From the NCBI RefSeq assembly GCF_002261225.1, contig NZ_NEVM01000002.1:1-64000 (forward strand): 64,000 bases of DNA, read 5' to 3'. This document shows positions 1 through 11,586 of the stretch, piece by piece. The notes under the pieces were generated by a model. It was not told the origin of the DNA and ran no database searches. It worked only from the letters and a program-made list of their open reading frames with translations. Numbering within the stretch: the stretch's first letter is position 1; every line of letters begins with the position of its first letter. Made by a program: the position numbers and the translations under genes. This DNA is from Bordetella genomosp. 10 (GTDB lineage: Bacteria; Pseudomonadota; Gammaproteobacteria; Burkholderiales; Burkholderiaceae_B).

Positions 1-1
1 C

Positions 2-2797
2 GCCGCCGCGACGGCCGAATCCGCGCCTGCAGCGGCGCCCGCCGTCGCGGAGCCCGCGGCCAGCGCGCCCGCCGCCGAGCCGGCGCCTGTCGCCGAGCCC
101 GCCGCCGCGGCCCAGCCCGCCGAGGCTGCCGGCGCGTCCGAAGCGACCGCGCAACAGCCGGTCGCGGCCGCCGAGCCCGCCGCCGAAGCCAGGCCGGCTG
201 TCGAAACCCAACCCGCTGCCGACGCCACGCCGGCCGCGGCCCCGCAAGAGACCGCTGCCGAAAAGCCGGCGGCCACCGAAAAACAAGCAGAACCTGTTTC
301 CCGACAGCCGGAACCCGAACACGAGGCATCCGCGGCGTCCGCCGCCGGCCCCGCCGCCGAGCCGCCGGTCGCCGCCGTTGCCCAGCAAGAGCCCGTGAAG
401 ATTTCCGAACCCGCCGCGGTTGCGCAGCAGCCTGCCGCCGCAACCCCTGTCTCCAAGCCAGCCGCCGAGAGCGCGGCCAAACCGTCCTCGCCGGCCGCCA
501 GGCCCGCGGCCAGCGTGCCGCCCGCCGCTTCGCGCCCCGGCGCGCAGCAGAGCCCCCGCGGTCCGCGCGCGGGCGAGGCCCGACGCGGCCCGCCGCCCCT
601 GGCCGCCTCGGCCGCGGCCACGCTGACGTCCGCCCAGCGCGACGACGCGCGCCTGCGCGCCGAAGCCGAAGCGGCCGCCCTGCGCGAGATGCTGAACCGT
701 CCGCGCAAGGTGCTGCGCGCGCCCGAGCCGGAAGCGCCGGCCAACGCCAACCTGTCCGGCACGCTGCACAAGCCGGCCGGCAAGGCCGCGGGCGCCAAGA
801 AGGACGCCAAGCCGGGCGCCGCCGGCGCTCCGGGCACGAAGAAGACCATCAAGACCACGGAGGTCTCGTCCTCCTGGTCGGACGACAATCGCGGCAAGAA
901 GCCCGCCGAGAAGCCCGCCACCCCCGCCAGCCGTGACGGCTGGCGCGCCGGTGGCAAGGGTGGCGGCAAGGGCGGCGGCCGTCGCGGCCAGCAGGACCGC
1001 CGTGGCGGCGGCGCGCAGCAGGAAGCCGCGTCGCAGGAGTTCATCTCCCGCGAAGTGCACGTGCCGGAAACCATCTCCGTCGCCGACCTGGCGCACAAGA
1101 TGTCCGTCAAGGCCGCCGAGGTCATCAAGCAGTTGATGAAGCTGGGCCAGATGGTCACCATCAACCAGGTTCTGGACCAGGAAACGGCCATGATCGTGGT
1201 CGAGGAACTGGGCCACAAGGCCATCGCCGCCAAGCTGGACGACCCCGAAGCCTTCCTGGACGAGACCGCGCCGGGCGAGGAAGCGGAAACGCTGCCGCGC
1301 GCCCCGGTGGTTACCGTCATGGGCCACGTCGACCACGGCAAGACCTCGCTGCTGGACTACATCCGCCGCGCCAAGGTGGCCGCGGGCGAAGCCGGCGGCA
1401 TTACGCAGCACATCGGCGCGTATCACGTCGAGACCGATCGCGGCATGGTCACCTTCCTGGACACCCCGGGGCACGAGGCCTTCACGGCCATGCGCGCCCG
1501 CGGCGCCAAGGCGACCGACATCGTGATCCTGGTGGTGGCGGCGGATGACGGCGTGATGCCGCAGACGCGCGAAGCCATCCACCACGCCAAGGCCGCCGGC
1601 GTGCCGCTGGTGGTCGCGGTGAACAAGATCGACAAGCCGGACGCCAACCCCGAGCGCGTCAAGCAGGAACTGGTGGCCGAGCAGGTCGTGCCGGAAGAAT
1701 ACGGCGGCGACGTGCCCTTCGTGCCGGTGTCCGCCAAGACCGGCGCCGGCATCGACGACCTGCTGGAGAACGTGCTGCTGCAGGCCGAAATCCTCGAACT
1801 GAAGGCGCCCGTCGACGCTCCGGCCAAGGGCCTGGTCATCGAAGCCCGCCTGGACAAGGGCCGCGGCCCGGTCGCGACCATCCTGGTGCAGAGCGGCACG
1901 CTCAAGCGCGGGGACGTGGTGCTGGCCGGCGCCAGCTTCGGCCGCGTGCGCGCCATGCTGGACGAAAACGGCAAGCCCGTGCAGACCGCGGGTCCCTCCA
2001 TCCCGGTGGAGATCCAGGGCCTGACCGAAGTGCCGGCCGCCGGCGACGAACTGATGGTGCTGGGCGACGAGCGCAAGGCGCGCGAAATCGCGCTGTTCCG
2101 CCAGGGCAAGTTCCGCGACGTCAAGCTGGCGCGCCAGCAGGCCGCGAAGCTGGAGTCGATGTTCGACAACATGGGCGAAGGCACGCAGACCCTGGCCCTC
2201 ATCGTCAAGACCGACGTGCAGGGTTCGCAGGAAGCGCTGGTCTCCGCGCTCACCAAGCTGTCTACCGAGGAAGTGCGCGTGCAGGTGGTGCATGCGGCCG
2301 TGGGCGGCATCTCGGAAAGCGACATCAACCTGGCCATCGCCTCGAACGCCGTCGTCATCGGCTTCAACGTGCGCGCCGAGCTGAGCGCCAAGAAGCTGGC
2401 CGACAACAACGGCATCGACCTGCGCTACTACAACATCATCTACGACGCCGTGGATGAAGTGAAAGCCGCGATGTCGGGCATGCTGGCGCCGGAAAAGCGC
2501 GAGGAAATCATCGGCCTGGTCGAGATCCGCGAGGTCTACTCGATTTCGCGCATCGGCAACATCGCCGGCTGCATGGTCCTGGACGGCATCGTTCGCCGCG
2601 ACTCGCAAGTGCGCCTGCTGCGCAACAACGTGGTCGCCTGGACGGGCCACCTGGATTCGCTGCGCCGCTTCAAGGACGACGTGCGCGAGGTCAAGGCCGG
2701 TTTCGACTGCGGTCTCACGCTGCGCGGCAACAACGACATCCAGATCGGCGACCAACTGGAAGTCTTCGAGATCAGGGAGATCGCGCGCACGCTGTAA
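2..2797 (+). CDS. infB: Translation initiation factor IF-2 (5' end outside window)
   Basis: IF-2 is the GTPase that brings initiator tRNA to the 30S subunit and promotes subunit joining. The frame is open from base 2, so the GTG at 395 is internal and the true start lies upstream. The first ~270 codons encode a low-complexity Ala/Pro/Glu linker, followed by a Gly/Arg/Lys-rich stretch (about 890-1020). The G domain follows: G1 GHVDHGKT at 1321-1344, DTPGH near 1460, NKID at 1622-1633 and SAK near 1731. The C-terminal domains end at 2797. At least 931 residues are visible, consistent with the long IF-2 of beta-proteobacteria. It is followed 24 bp later by rbfA, the usual nusA-infB-rbfA-truB order. 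Confidence 0.97.
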   Translation, partial: AAATAESAPAAAPAVAEPAASAPAAEPAPVAEPAAAAQPAEAAGASEATAQQPVAAAEPAAEARPAVETQPAADATPAAAPQETAAEKPAATEKQAEPVSRQPEPEHEASAASAAGPAAEPPVAAVAQQEPVKISEPAAVAQQPAAATPVSKPAAESAAKPSSPAARPAASVPPAASRPGAQQSPRGPRAGEARRGPPPLAASAAATLTSAQRDDARLRAEAEAAALREMLNRPRKVLRAPEPEAPANANLSGTLHKPAGKAAGAKKDAKPGAAGAPGTKKTIKTTEVSSSWSDDNRGKKPAEKPATPASRDGWRAGGKGGGKGGGRRGQQDRRGGGAQQEAASQEFISREVHVPETISVADLAHKMSVKAAEVIKQLMKLGQMVTINQVLDQETAMIVVEELGHKAIAAKLDDPEAFLDETAPGEEAETLPRAPVVTVMGHVDHGKTSLLDYIRRAKVAAGEAGGITQHIGAYHVETDRGMVTFLDTPGHEAFTAMRARGAKATDIVILVVAADDGVMPQTREAIHHAKAAGVPLVVAVNKIDKPDANPERVKQELVAEQVVPEEYGGDVPFVPVSAKTGAGIDDLLENVLLQAEILELKAPVDAPAKGLVIEARLDKGRGPVATILVQSGTLKRGDVVLAGASFGRVRAMLDENGKPVQTAGPSIPVEIQGLTEVPAAGDELMVLGDERKAREIALFRQGKFRDVKLARQQAAKLESMFDNMGEGTQTLALIVKTDVQGSQEALVSALTKLSTEEVRVQVVHAAVGGISESDINLAIASNAVVIGFNVRAELSAKKLADNNGIDLRYYNIIYDAVDEVKAAMSGMLAPEKREEIIGLVEIREVYSISRIGNIAGCMVLDGIVRRDSQVRLLRNNVVAWTGHLDSLRRFKDDVREVKAGFDCGLTLRGNNDIQIGDQLEVFEIREIARTL

Positions 2798-2821
2798 GGC
2801 GGGCGAGGCGTACCGGTGATC

Positions 2822-3223
2822 ATGAGCCGTCACAAGTCCAAAGCCATCCCCGGCCGCAATCTGCGGTTGGCCGACCAGATCCAGAAGGATCTGGCGGTCC
2901 TCATCCAGCGGGAAATCGACGTCGCGCGCGGCGGCCTGATTACGCTGTCGGGGGTGGAGCTGTCGCAGGATTATGCCCATGCCAAGGTGTATTTCACCGT
3001 CATGGGCGCGGAGCCGGAAACGGCCGCCGCCCTGCTCAATGAAAAGGCGGGCTGGCTGCATTCGCAGCTCTACCGCATGCTGCATATCCATACCGTGCCG
3101 ACGCTGCGCTTCTTCCACGACGAGCAGATCGCGCGCGGTATCGAAATGTCCCAGTTGATCGATCGCGCCAATCGTCCCGATTCCTATCGCGACAAGCCCG
3201 ACGAGCCTGAAGACCAGTCCTGA
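2822..3223 (+). CDS. rbfA: 30S ribosome-binding factor A
   Basis: This small KH-type protein binds 16S rRNA helix 1 and is needed for late 30S maturation and cold growth. The product is 133 aa, the usual length, beginning [14 protein letters not shown] chose ATG 2822; a GTG two codons upstream (2816) is also in frame but gives an atypical start. The tail is acidic (DKPDEPEDQ). It lies between infB and truB and is probably in the same transcript. Confidence 0.93.
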   Translation: MSRHKSKAIPGRNLRLADQIQKDLAVLIQREIDVARGGLITLSGVELSQDYAHAKVYFTVMGAEPETAAALLNEKAGWLHSQLYRMLHIHTVPTLRFFHDEQIARGIEMSQLIDRANRPDSYRDKPDEPEDQS

Positions 3224-3261
3224 TCGGCTGTCGTCACTGCTTTTTTTCCTGGATTACGACG

Positions 3262-3999
3262 ATGGCCAAACGACGCGGGCAGGTGCTCGACGGAGTAGTG
3301 CTGCTGGACAAACCCGAAGGGCTGTCCAGCAATCATGCCTTGCAGCGCGTGCGGCGGACGCTGGATGCCGCCAAGGCGGGGCATACGGGAACGCTCGACC
3401 CCTTCGCCACCGGCTTGCTGGTGTGCTGCATGGGCAAGGCCACCAAGATCGCCGGCGTCATGCTGGATGCCGACAAGGGATATGTGGCGACCTTGCGCTT
3501 CGGCGAGGAGACCGATTCGGGCGACCTGACCGGGAACGTGGTGGCGCGGGCGCCGGCGGAATTCGCCGGCGTGGAGGAGGCGGCGCTGCGCGACGTGCTG
3601 TCACGTTTCGTCGGCACCATCGAGCAGATTCCGCCGATGTATTCGGCGCTCAAGCGCGATGGCAAGCCGTTGTACGAGTATGCCCGCGCCGGCATCGAAC
3701 TGGAGCGGGCCCCGCGCCAGGTGACGATATACCGCATCGAACTGCTCGCCTGCGACGGCATGAGCGCACAGATCGACGTGACGTGCAGCAAGGGGACATA
3801 CATACGCACGCTGGCCCAGGACATCGGGCGCGCGTTGGGATGCTACGGCCACTTGTCCGCGCTGCGGCGCACCCAGGTGGGACCGTTTTCGCTGACGCGC
3901 GCGGTGGCGCTGGAAGTTTTGCAAGCAATGCCTGATCCCAAGCAGGCCTTGCTGCCCATGAATGAATTGCCGGCGGGCCTGGCGCCCGCCATACATTAA
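3262..3999 (+). CDS. truB: tRNA pseudouridine(55) synthase TruB
   Basis: TruB makes pseudouridine-55 in the T-loop of tRNAs. The 245-aa product carries the family signature [12 protein letters not shown] at residues 40-51, with catalytic Asp46, and later the motif GKPLYEYAR. The gene starts 38 bp after rbfA; a T-rich run (about 3240-3248) lies in that gap, but no hairpin is attached, so it does not look like a terminator. typA follows after 11 bp. The length is shorter than the ~300-aa E. coli enzyme, as for forms without a full C-terminal PUA domain. Confidence 0.95.
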   Translation: MAKRRGQVLDGVVLLDKPEGLSSNHALQRVRRTLDAAKAGHTGTLDPFATGLLVCCMGKATKIAGVMLDADKGYVATLRFGEETDSGDLTGNVVARAPAEFAGVEEAALRDVLSRFVGTIEQIPPMYSALKRDGKPLYEYARAGIELERAPRQVTIYRIELLACDGMSAQIDVTCSKGTYIRTLAQDIGRALGCYGHLSALRRTQVGPFSLTRAVALEVLQAMPDPKQALLPMNELPAGLAPAIH

Positions 4000-4010
4000 A
4001 GGATCCCCTT

Positions 4011-5840
<1,830 letters not shown>

Positions 5841-5871
5841 GGCCGGTACTTCCGCCCGAGGCTGTTCGATG

Positions 5872-5910
5872 AAAAGCCTGTGCAATTTCGATTGCACAGG
5901 CTTTTTTTAT
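5872..5910 (+). terminator. Rho-independent terminator of the infB-typA operon
   Basis: Arms at 5872-5886 and 5891-5905 form a perfect stem (core AAGCCTGTGCAAT) around a TTCG tetraloop. The second arm runs directly into a T-rich tail (CTTTTTTTATTTT). It lies 31 bp after the typA stop codon. The tail favours plus-strand termination, but the stem could also stop minus-strand transcripts. Confidence 0.93.
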
Positions 5911-5978
5911 TTTGGTGTGCTGGTTTGGGAAATCGCGGTTATCCGATTTAGCCAGGCCTTCATGCTGCCGTGGCCGGC

Positions 5979-7469
5979 CTAGCGGACCGGGGAGGGGACC
6001 TCGGTGGTCGTGAAGACGAAGATGGCGGTTCGGTCGTGTACGAATACGCGGTAGGCGGCGCGTACGATGTCGGGTTTCTGGTCGGCCAGCGCGGCGACGG
6101 TCTCAGGGGCGACGGCGCGCATGTGCGGCACGCGGCCGAACAGGCGTAGTTGTTCCTCGGCCCAGCCCCAGCCCTGCGTCAGGTGCACCGGCAGCAATTC
6201 GGCGAGGATGGGATGCTTGCGCATGTTGTGGCGCACGACGGGCGGATGGCCGGCCCGGCCGACCAGGGCGATGCCGTCCAAGGGTGTCTGCGCCTGCAGG
6301 GCGGCGATGTCGTCCACCATATTGCCGGAGAGGTTGTCTTCGTAGGTCTTCTGCCGCGCCAGGGAATTGCCGTAGACCGAGGCGATCAGCACCATGACGG
6401 CCGCCGGCACGACGAGCAGGCCGACGACGTGGCGATGGTCGGCCCGCAGCCGCGGCGCGGCGGCCGCCAGGATCAGCGCCGAGGCGGTCATCAGGGCGCC
6501 GAAGCCTATCATCGCGCGCGGCGCGAACACCGGTTGCGCCAGCGCCAGCATGGGGCCCCAGGGCGCGACCAGCAGCGACAACGGCAGCAGCGGCACCGCC
6601 AGGCATAGCGCGAGACGCACGCCGCCGCCGGCGCGTGGCCATTGCCGGATGGCGTAGCGCAGCGCGGCCAGCAAGCTCAGGGGCACGGCAAGCCCCGCCA
6701 GGATCAGAAGTATCCAGCCCCGCATGGAGGTCAGGGTCATCCGTATGTAGTGCCAGAAGTGGCCCAGGTTCGAGAGGAAGGCCTTCGGATCGATGCCGCT
6801 GTGGGCGTTGGAATAGCCGCCGCGCACGGTATGCCGCAGCACGAAGACGTAGAGGAGGCAGGCCAGCAGGGTGGCGCCGATCTGGCTGGCCAACTGGCGC
6901 AGCAGCACGGCGGGGTCCGCATCGCGCAACTGGCCGATGACCAGTTGCGCGATGACCAGCAGCAGATAGGCATTGGCGGCGGGCTGGTAGAGGCACAAGG
7001 CCATCAGCAGAAACAGCATCTTGCGCGGCACCTGCCATTTGCCGCGCACCGGATCGAGGGCGGCGACGACCGCCAGCACCAGGGCCGAGGTCATCGTCAG
7101 CACGTCGAACTTATAGGACAGGTTCTCCAGGTAGTACGGGCTGCCGGCCAGCGGCAGGGCGCACAAGGCGGGCAGCCAGCTACCCGGCAGCTCCAGGCGC
7201 CGCGCGATCAGCCCCGCCAGCCAGGCCAGCAGCAGCAGGGCGCCCAGTTGCGGCAGCGGCGTGATGTCGGTGAGCGGGGTACCCGCGTTGACCACCTCCA
7301 TCAGCACGTTGGCCAGGGGCCGGCCGTCGGAACCCCAGCCGAGATAGCCCGCGCTGGCGCGTCCCATGTCGTCGATGTACAGGCGGTTGGCGTGGAGGAT
7401 GGGCCAGACGATCAGGCCGAAGAGCACGAGCGCGGCCGAGAACGGACGCCGGGGGAACGAGCGGTGCAT
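5979..7469 (-). CDS. GtrII-like membrane glycosyltransferase
   Basis: The 496-aa polytopic membrane protein resembles the GtrII/glucosyltransferase II family (Pfam Glucos_trans_II). Family-like features are an acidic IDDMGRA motif just after the first membrane segment, GRPLANVLME in the first periplasmic loop, and SPYYLENLSYKFD near residues 124-136. About ten hydrophobic segments follow, then a ~100-residue soluble C-terminus. Such enzymes add glucosyl groups to O-antigen or other surface glycans from a lipid-linked donor. The usual flippase and bactoprenol glucosyltransferase (gtrA, gtrB) are not adjacent, so the acceptor is unknown. No good ribosome-binding site precedes ATG 7469. The gene is isolated between the typA terminator and a VOC gene. 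Confidence 0.72.
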   Translation of the reverse strand: MHRSFPRRPFSAALVLFGLIVWPILHANRLYIDDMGRASAGYLGWGSDGRPLANVLMEVVNAGTPLTDITPLPQLGALLLLAWLAGLIARRLELPGSWLPALCALPLAGSPYYLENLSYKFDVLTMTSALVLAVVAALDPVRGKWQVPRKMLFLLMALCLYQPAANAYLLLVIAQLVIGQLRDADPAVLLRQLASQIGATLLACLLYVFVLRHTVRGGYSNAHSGIDPKAFLSNLGHFWHYIRMTLTSMRGWILLILAGLAVPLSLLAALRYAIRQWPRAGGGVRLALCLAVPLLPLSLLVAPWGPMLALAQPVFAPRAMIGFGALMTASALILAAAAPRLRADHRHVVGLLVVPAAVMVLIASVYGNSLARQKTYEDNLSGNMVDDIAALQAQTPLDGIALVGRAGHPPVVRHNMRKHPILAELLPVHLTQGWGWAEEQLRLFGRVPHMRAVAPETVAALADQKPDIVRAAYRVFVHDRTAIFVFTTTEVPSPVR

Positions 7470-7569
7470 GGAACCGGATTAGGGACGTGGACGGATCGGG
7501 AGCGGCCGGGATTGCGCGCGCCTGGCTTGGACGGCGCGCGCATTGTGACGGTTCGCACATGGAGTGTCC

Positions 7570-7596
7570 ATTTTTCATCGAAATTTGATGAAAAAT
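7570..7596. promoter_or_regulatory. Perfect 10-bp inverted repeat, candidate operator
   Basis: ATTTTTCATC at 7570-7579 is followed by a 7-bp spacer and its exact complement GATGAAAAAT at 7587-7596. It is AT-rich in a GC-rich region and lies about 100 bp upstream of the GtrII-like gene on its promoter side. No T-run follows on either strand that would make it a convincing terminator. A regulator-binding site for the glycosyltransferase is the best guess. Confidence 0.45.
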
Positions 7597-7730
7597 TCAT
7601 GGTCAGGAAATCCGGGGCGGCTCTTCGGGGCCGGCGGAGCGCGGAGGCCCGGGACGGCGGCGCAAGCGGCCCGCTCCGGCCGGCGCGCCGCCTCCCGTCC
7701 CCACCTCCCGCCTTCCGCGGCGCATGGCCG

Positions 7731-8141
7731 CTATTTCAATTGCTGTATCCGGATCATGTTGCCGGCCGGGTCGCGGACGGCGAAGTCGCGCACGCCGTAG
7801 GGCTGGTCCATGGGTTCCTGGACGATTTCGGCGTCGCGCGCCTGCATGCGCTGGAACACCGCGTCGAGGTCCCGCGCGCCGAGCAGCAGCATCGCGAACG
7901 TGCCCTTGGCCATCATCTCGGCGATCATGCGTTTTTCGTCGTCGGTGAGGCCGGGCGTGGCGTTGGGCGGGTAGAGCACGATGGAGGTGTCCGGCTTGCC
8001 CTTGGGGCCGACGGTGATCCAGCGGTTGCCGCCATAGGCGACGTCGTTGCGGATTTCGAAATCCAGCGTGTCTCGAAAGAAGGCGAGGGACGCCTCGGGA
8101 TCGCCATGAGGCAGGAAGGTCGAATGGATGGTGATGTCCAT
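7731..8141 (-). CDS. VOC (glyoxalase/bleomycin resistance) superfamily protein
   Basis: The 136-aa protein has the vicinal-oxygen-chelate fold signature: an N-terminal FLPHGDPEASLAFFRDTLDFEI half and a C-terminal YGVRDFAVRDPAGNMIRIQQL half. Members bind metal and act as dioxygenases, isomerases, or sequestering resistance proteins; the substrate cannot be told here. I chose ATG 8141 because GGAG lies 7-10 nt upstream; the frame is open further but without a plausible start. It lies 158 bp downstream of an AraC-family regulator on the same strand, so the pair may be co-transcribed. Confidence 0.8.
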   Translation of the reverse strand: MDITIHSTFLPHGDPEASLAFFRDTLDFEIRNDVAYGGNRWITVGPKGKPDTSIVLYPPNATPGLTDDEKRMIAEMMAKGTFAMLLLGARDLDAVFQRMQARDAEIVQEPMDQPYGVRDFAVRDPAGNMIRIQQLK

Positions 8142-8299
8142 GATCAGTCTCCGACGTTGATGAGCCGCGGCGGCGGCATGTTCGAGGCCGCCACCCGTAT
8201 GGTGCGAGACCGCGAACGACGGTCCGATGCCGTTCGCGCGTTCGCGGTTCCGGGAAGTCACGCCATGCAGCATGGGACGCGCACTTCCGAGGCACGACA

Positions 8300-8737
8300 C
8301 TACGCGCGCGTCTTCACCGGCGCTTCTCGATTCCTGACCGGTCGCGTCACCAGCCTGGCGACGCATGAAGGCATGCCCTCGGTCGCGCGCGCGCAATCGC
8401 GCCGGTAGGCGCTGGGCGAGACGCCGACCAGCTCGGAGAAGCGGCTGCTGAAGGTGCCGAGGGAGCAGCAGCCGACTTCGAAACAGGCTTGCGTCACGGT
8501 CACGTCGCCACGGCGCAGCAATGCCATCGCGCGTTCGATGCGCCGCGTCATCAGGTAGGAATAAACGGATTCGCCATAGGCGAGCCGGAACTGGCGGCTG
8601 AGGTGGCCGGCCGACATGTGCGCGCCGCGCGCCAATGCGTCGACGTCCAGCGCTTGCGCATAGTCGCGATCGATGCGGTCACGGACTCGCCGCAGCCTGG
8701 CGAGATCCCGCAGCGTGGTGGGAAGGGAGGCAGCCAT
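8300..8737 (-). CDS. AraC-family transcriptional regulator (DNA-binding domain only)
   Basis: The 145-aa protein is essentially just the two helix-turn-helix motifs of AraC/XylS regulators: HMSAGHLSRQFRLAYGESVYSYLMTRRIERAMALL, then the second HTH ending SSRFSELVGVSPSAYRR. No sensor domain is present, as in small SoxS/MarA-type regulators that are controlled by their abundance. It precedes the VOC gene, which it probably regulates. A Bug receptor gene is divergently transcribed from 9100. Confidence 0.85.
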   Translation of the reverse strand: MAASLPTTLRDLARLRRVRDRIDRDYAQALDVDALARGAHMSAGHLSRQFRLAYGESVYSYLMTRRIERAMALLRRGDVTVTQACFEVGCCSLGTFSSRFSELVGVSPSAYRRDCARATEGMPSCVARLVTRPVRNREAPVKTRA

Positions 8738-8854
8738 CGGGCAATGGTGCCATGCGTGGCCGGCGGGCTCAACAGGCGTATGGCGCCGCGCATGTCGGCG
8801 CCGGTGCTCCAGGGTTTCGACAATGTTTGGGATCGTTTTCCCGATTATTGTTGA

Positions 8855-8976
8855 ACCAATTGGTCTTCTTGGAAAGACAGGCGAATCAGTCGTCTATTTG
8901 CAAGAAAAATGCTGGGATTCGGCTTAAGGTTCGGATATTCTTACAAACACAAAACGAATAATCGATACCAATTGGT
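8855..8976. promoter_or_regulatory. Two identical ACCAATTGGT palindromes between divergent genes
   Basis: The 362-bp gap 8738-9099 between the AraC gene and the Bug receptor contains the perfect 10-bp palindrome ACCAATTGGT twice, at 8855-8864 and 8967-8976, 112 bp apart. The stretch is clearly AT-richer than its surroundings. Paired palindromes of this type fit a dimeric repressor that could loop DNA; a TTGGT/ACCAA half-site recalls GntR (FCD-class) operators, but no such gene is adjacent. Nothing else coding is visible in the gap. Confidence 0.5.
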
Positions 8977-9099
8977 TTGATTCGCGTCGGCGTGACGCCC
9001 TTCCGTGGGGCGGCGCCGGCCGGCGCTTCCTGGATATCGCCAACGGGCAGCACTAGCCACGGCCGGCTGCGACGTACGGCGGGCCGGGAGGAGACAGTC

Positions 9100-10071
9100 A
9101 TGGCATTGCATACGCTGATCAAGCACGCGGCGGCGGCCGCCTTGTGCCTGGGCGCCACGGTGGCGGCCGCGGAATACCCGGACCATCCCATCACCATGAT
9201 CGTGCCGTTTCCGCCGGGCGGCGTGGCCGACGTGGTGTCGCGTCCGCTGGCGCAGGCCCTGGGCGAGAAACTGGGCGAGCCGGTGGTGGTGGAGAATCGC
9301 GCCGGCGCCGGCGGCGCCCTGGGCATCGGGCAGGCGGCGCGGGCCAAGCCGGACGGCTACACGATCCTGATGAGCCTGTCGTCGATCTCCATCCTGCCCG
9401 AGGCCGACAAGGTGCTGGCGCGCAAGCCGGCCTATCGCCTGGACCAGTTCGTGCCGATCGCGCGGATCACCGCCGATCCGACGGTGCTGGTGGTGCGCGC
9501 CGACAAGCCCTGGAACCGGGCGCAGGACCTGGTCGATGCCGCGAAGAAGCAGCCCGGCAAGCTCAGCTACGGCAGTTCGGGCATCTACGGCACCATGCAC
9601 GTGCCGATGGCCATGCTGCAGGGCGCGGCGGGCATCGACATGCTGCACGTGCCGTTCACGGGCGCGGGGCCGGCCGTGCAGGCCTTGCTGGGCGGGCAGG
9701 TGGACGCCGTCGCCACCGGGCCTTCGTCGGTCGCGCAACTGGTGCAGTCCGGGCGCGTCAAGGCCCTGGCGCATTGGGGCGACGCGCCGCTGGAAAGCAT
9801 GCCGCAAGTGCCCACCTTGAAGTCGCTGGGCTATGACGTCTCGTTCGTGCAGTGGTCGGGCGTGTTCGCGCTGGCGGGAACGCCGCCGGCGGTGCTGGAC
9901 CGGCTGCGGCAGGCCGTGAAGGAGGTCGCCAACGACGAGAAGGTCAAGGCCCTGATCGCCGGCACGGGCAGCCCGGTGCAGTATCTGGATGCCGCGGCCT
10001 TCGACGCCTACTGGCGCCGGGATTCGGCGTCGCTGGCGCTGGCCGTGCAGAAGATAGGCAAGGTGGAGTAG
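9100..10071 (+). CDS. Bug/TctC-family tripartite tricarboxylate transporter receptor
   Basis: This is a periplasmic solute-binding protein of the Bug (Bordetella uptake gene) family. The 323-aa product has a signal peptide ending near AAA-EYPDHP, the IVPFPPGGVADVVSRPLA loop, VVENRAGAGG, and LHVPFTGAGPAVQALLGGQVD. ATG 9100 is preceded by GGAGGAG at 9087-9093; an in-frame start at 8977 lacks these features. Bug receptors usually bind carboxylates or amides and deliver them to a TctAB channel, which is absent here. It runs convergently towards ureG (26-bp gap). The ligand is unknown. Confidence 0.9.
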   Translation: MALHTLIKHAAAAALCLGATVAAAEYPDHPITMIVPFPPGGVADVVSRPLAQALGEKLGEPVVVENRAGAGGALGIGQAARAKPDGYTILMSLSSISILPEADKVLARKPAYRLDQFVPIARITADPTVLVVRADKPWNRAQDLVDAAKKQPGKLSYGSSGIYGTMHVPMAMLQGAAGIDMLHVPFTGAGPAVQALLGGQVDAVATGPSSVAQLVQSGRVKALAHWGDAPLESMPQVPTLKSLGYDVSFVQWSGVFALAGTPPAVLDRLRQAVKEVANDEKVKALIAGTGSPVQYLDAAAFDAYWRRDSASLALAVQKIGKVE

Positions 10072-10097
10072 GCGGGCGGCCCGGCCGGCCGCGCCGG

Positions 10098-10724
10098 TTA
10101 CGCCGTCAGCAGGCCGCGTTTTTCGATGAAGGCGACGATGTCGGGCAGGCCCTTGCCGGCCTTCATGTCGCTCATCACGTAGGGCCGTTCGCCCCGCATC
10201 CTGCGCGTGTCTTCCTCCATCACGGGCAGGGAGGCGCCCACCAGCGGCGCGAGGTCGGTCTTGTTGATGACGAGCAGGTCGGACTTGGTGATGCCGGGCC
10301 CGCCCTTGCGCGGGATTTTCTCGCCGCCGGCCACGTCGATGACGTAGAGCGTCAGGTCCGACAGTTCCGGGCTGAAGGTGGCGGCCAGGTTGTCGCCGCC
10401 GGATTCGATGAAGACGATATCCGCATCGGGAAAACGCGACAGCATGCGGTCGACCGCTTCCAGGTTGATGGAGGCGTCCTCGCGGATGGCGGTGTGCGGG
10501 CAGCCGCCCGTCTCCACGCCCATGATGCGTTCGGCGGGCAAGGCGCCGGCGACGGTGAGCAGGCGCTGGTCTTCCTTGGTGTAGATGTCGTTGGTGATGA
10601 CCACCAGGTCGTACTTGTCGCGCATGGCCTTGCACAGCATTTCGGTGAGCGTGGTCTTGCCGGAGCCCACCGGGCCGCCGATGCCGACGCGCAGGGGAGG
10701 GTTTTTCTTGGTGCGGGATGTCAT
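10098..10724 (-). CDS. ureG: Urease accessory GTPase UreG
   Basis: UreG is the SIMIBI-class GTPase that drives nickel delivery into apo-urease with UreD, UreF and UreE. The 208-aa product has the P-loop [10 protein letters not shown] at residues 16-25, the nickel-binding [12 protein letters not shown] stretch, [15 protein letters not shown], and the [11 protein letters not shown] guanine-specificity motif. It is the last gene of the urease operon, 145 bp downstream of ureF. Confidence 0.97.
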   Translation of the reverse strand: MTSRTKKNPPLRVGIGGPVGSGKTTLTEMLCKAMRDKYDLVVITNDIYTKEDQRLLTVAGALPAERIMGVETGGCPHTAIREDASINLEAVDRMLSRFPDADIVFIESGGDNLAATFSPELSDLTLYVIDVAGGEKIPRKGGPGITKSDLLVINKTDLAPLVGASLPVMEEDTRRMRGERPYVMSDMKAGKGLPDIVAFIEKRGLLTA

Positions 10725-10869
10725 GGGTGGATCCTGGTGGAGGGCGCGGAGGGCGCGCCGCGAGAAGGGGAATACGAGGCCTTGGACCGGCAGGTGCGGA
10801 ACGGAAAGGCCGTGGCCGGACCCGGCGCTGGCCGTCCGGCGAAGGCGGGAGAAACGGCAAGGCGCGCCG

Positions 10870-11586
10870 TCATGACCGAAACAGCCTGGAATACTGCGTT
10901 TCGTGGCGCGAGGACAGGATGCCCAGCATGGGGGCGAAGGTCGAGGCGTCCTCGATGGCCGTGACGGCCGCGCGCGCCGCGGCGGCGGCGATATCGCCGC
11001 GCAGGCCGAACAGGATGCGCTGGCCCGCCACCTGGCCCAGCGGCACCGCCTTCAGCGCGGCACCGACCTGGTTTTCGGTCCAGGCGAAAAGCCAGGCCTG
11101 CAGGCCCTCGGGCAGCGCGACGCCGGCGCTCTGCATGGCATAGGCGTAGGCCGTGGGCAGGCTCAGCGGGCGGATGGCGCGCAGGACGGCGCGGGCGGCT
11201 TCGGGGCCCCATGCCAGGTCGTCCAGCAGGCGCGCCAGCGACCAGCCCATCTGCTCGGTCTCCTGGCGCAACTCGGACGATTCGCGCATGGCCAGCAGTT
11301 CGTCGTTGCAGTCGGCGAGCGCGGCGGCGTCGCCGGCTTCCCAGTTGCGGTATTGCTGGGCCAGGAACACGGCTTCCCCGCGCGCGGCCAGGTCCAGGCC
11401 GGCGGCGATCCAGTCGCGCGCCGACGCCGCATCGCCGACCAGGCCGGCGTCGATGGCGGCCTCCAGGCCCTGCGAGTAGCTGAAGGCGCCGATCGGCAGG
11501 GCCGGCGACGCCAGGTGCAGCAGGGCGATCAGCTCAGTGCCGGTGCTTGGCGGCGGAGCCAGGCGGCTTGCCGTGGTCGTGCTCAT
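10870..11586 (-). CDS. ureF: Urease accessory protein UreF
   Basis: UreF joins UreD on apo-urease and gates nickel activation by UreG. The core begins [24 protein letters not shown] and ends [14 protein letters not shown], as in the family; with ATG 11586 the product is 238 aa. Alternative ATGs lie just upstream (11595), because the frame stays open for 174 codons antiphase through the ureE histidine tract. The chosen start overlaps the end of ureE by 53 bp, implying translational coupling. No strong ribosome-binding site is visible, so the start is uncertain. From memory, UreE and UreF are fused in Bordetella bronchiseptica (UreEF); here they are in different frames. Confidence 0.88.
   Translation of the reverse strand: MSTTTASRLAPPPSTGTELIALLHLASPALPIGAFSYSQGLEAAIDAGLVGDAASARDWIAAGLDLAARGEAVFLAQQYRNWEAGDAAALADCNDELLAMRESSELRQETEQMGWSLARLLDDLAWGPEAARAVLRAIRPLSLPTAYAYAMQSAGVALPEGLQAWLFAWTENQVGAALKAVPLGQVAGQRILFGLRGDIAAAAARAAVTAIEDASTFAPMLGILSSRHETQYSRLFRS

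Noticed and set aside
1..394. Separate start of infB at GTG 395
   Set aside because: The frame is open upstream to base 2 with the same Ala/Pro/Glu linker, so the gene enters from outside the window.
5841..5978. Small gene between typA and the GtrII-like gene
   Set aside because: Only a terminator and short non-coding sequence are present.
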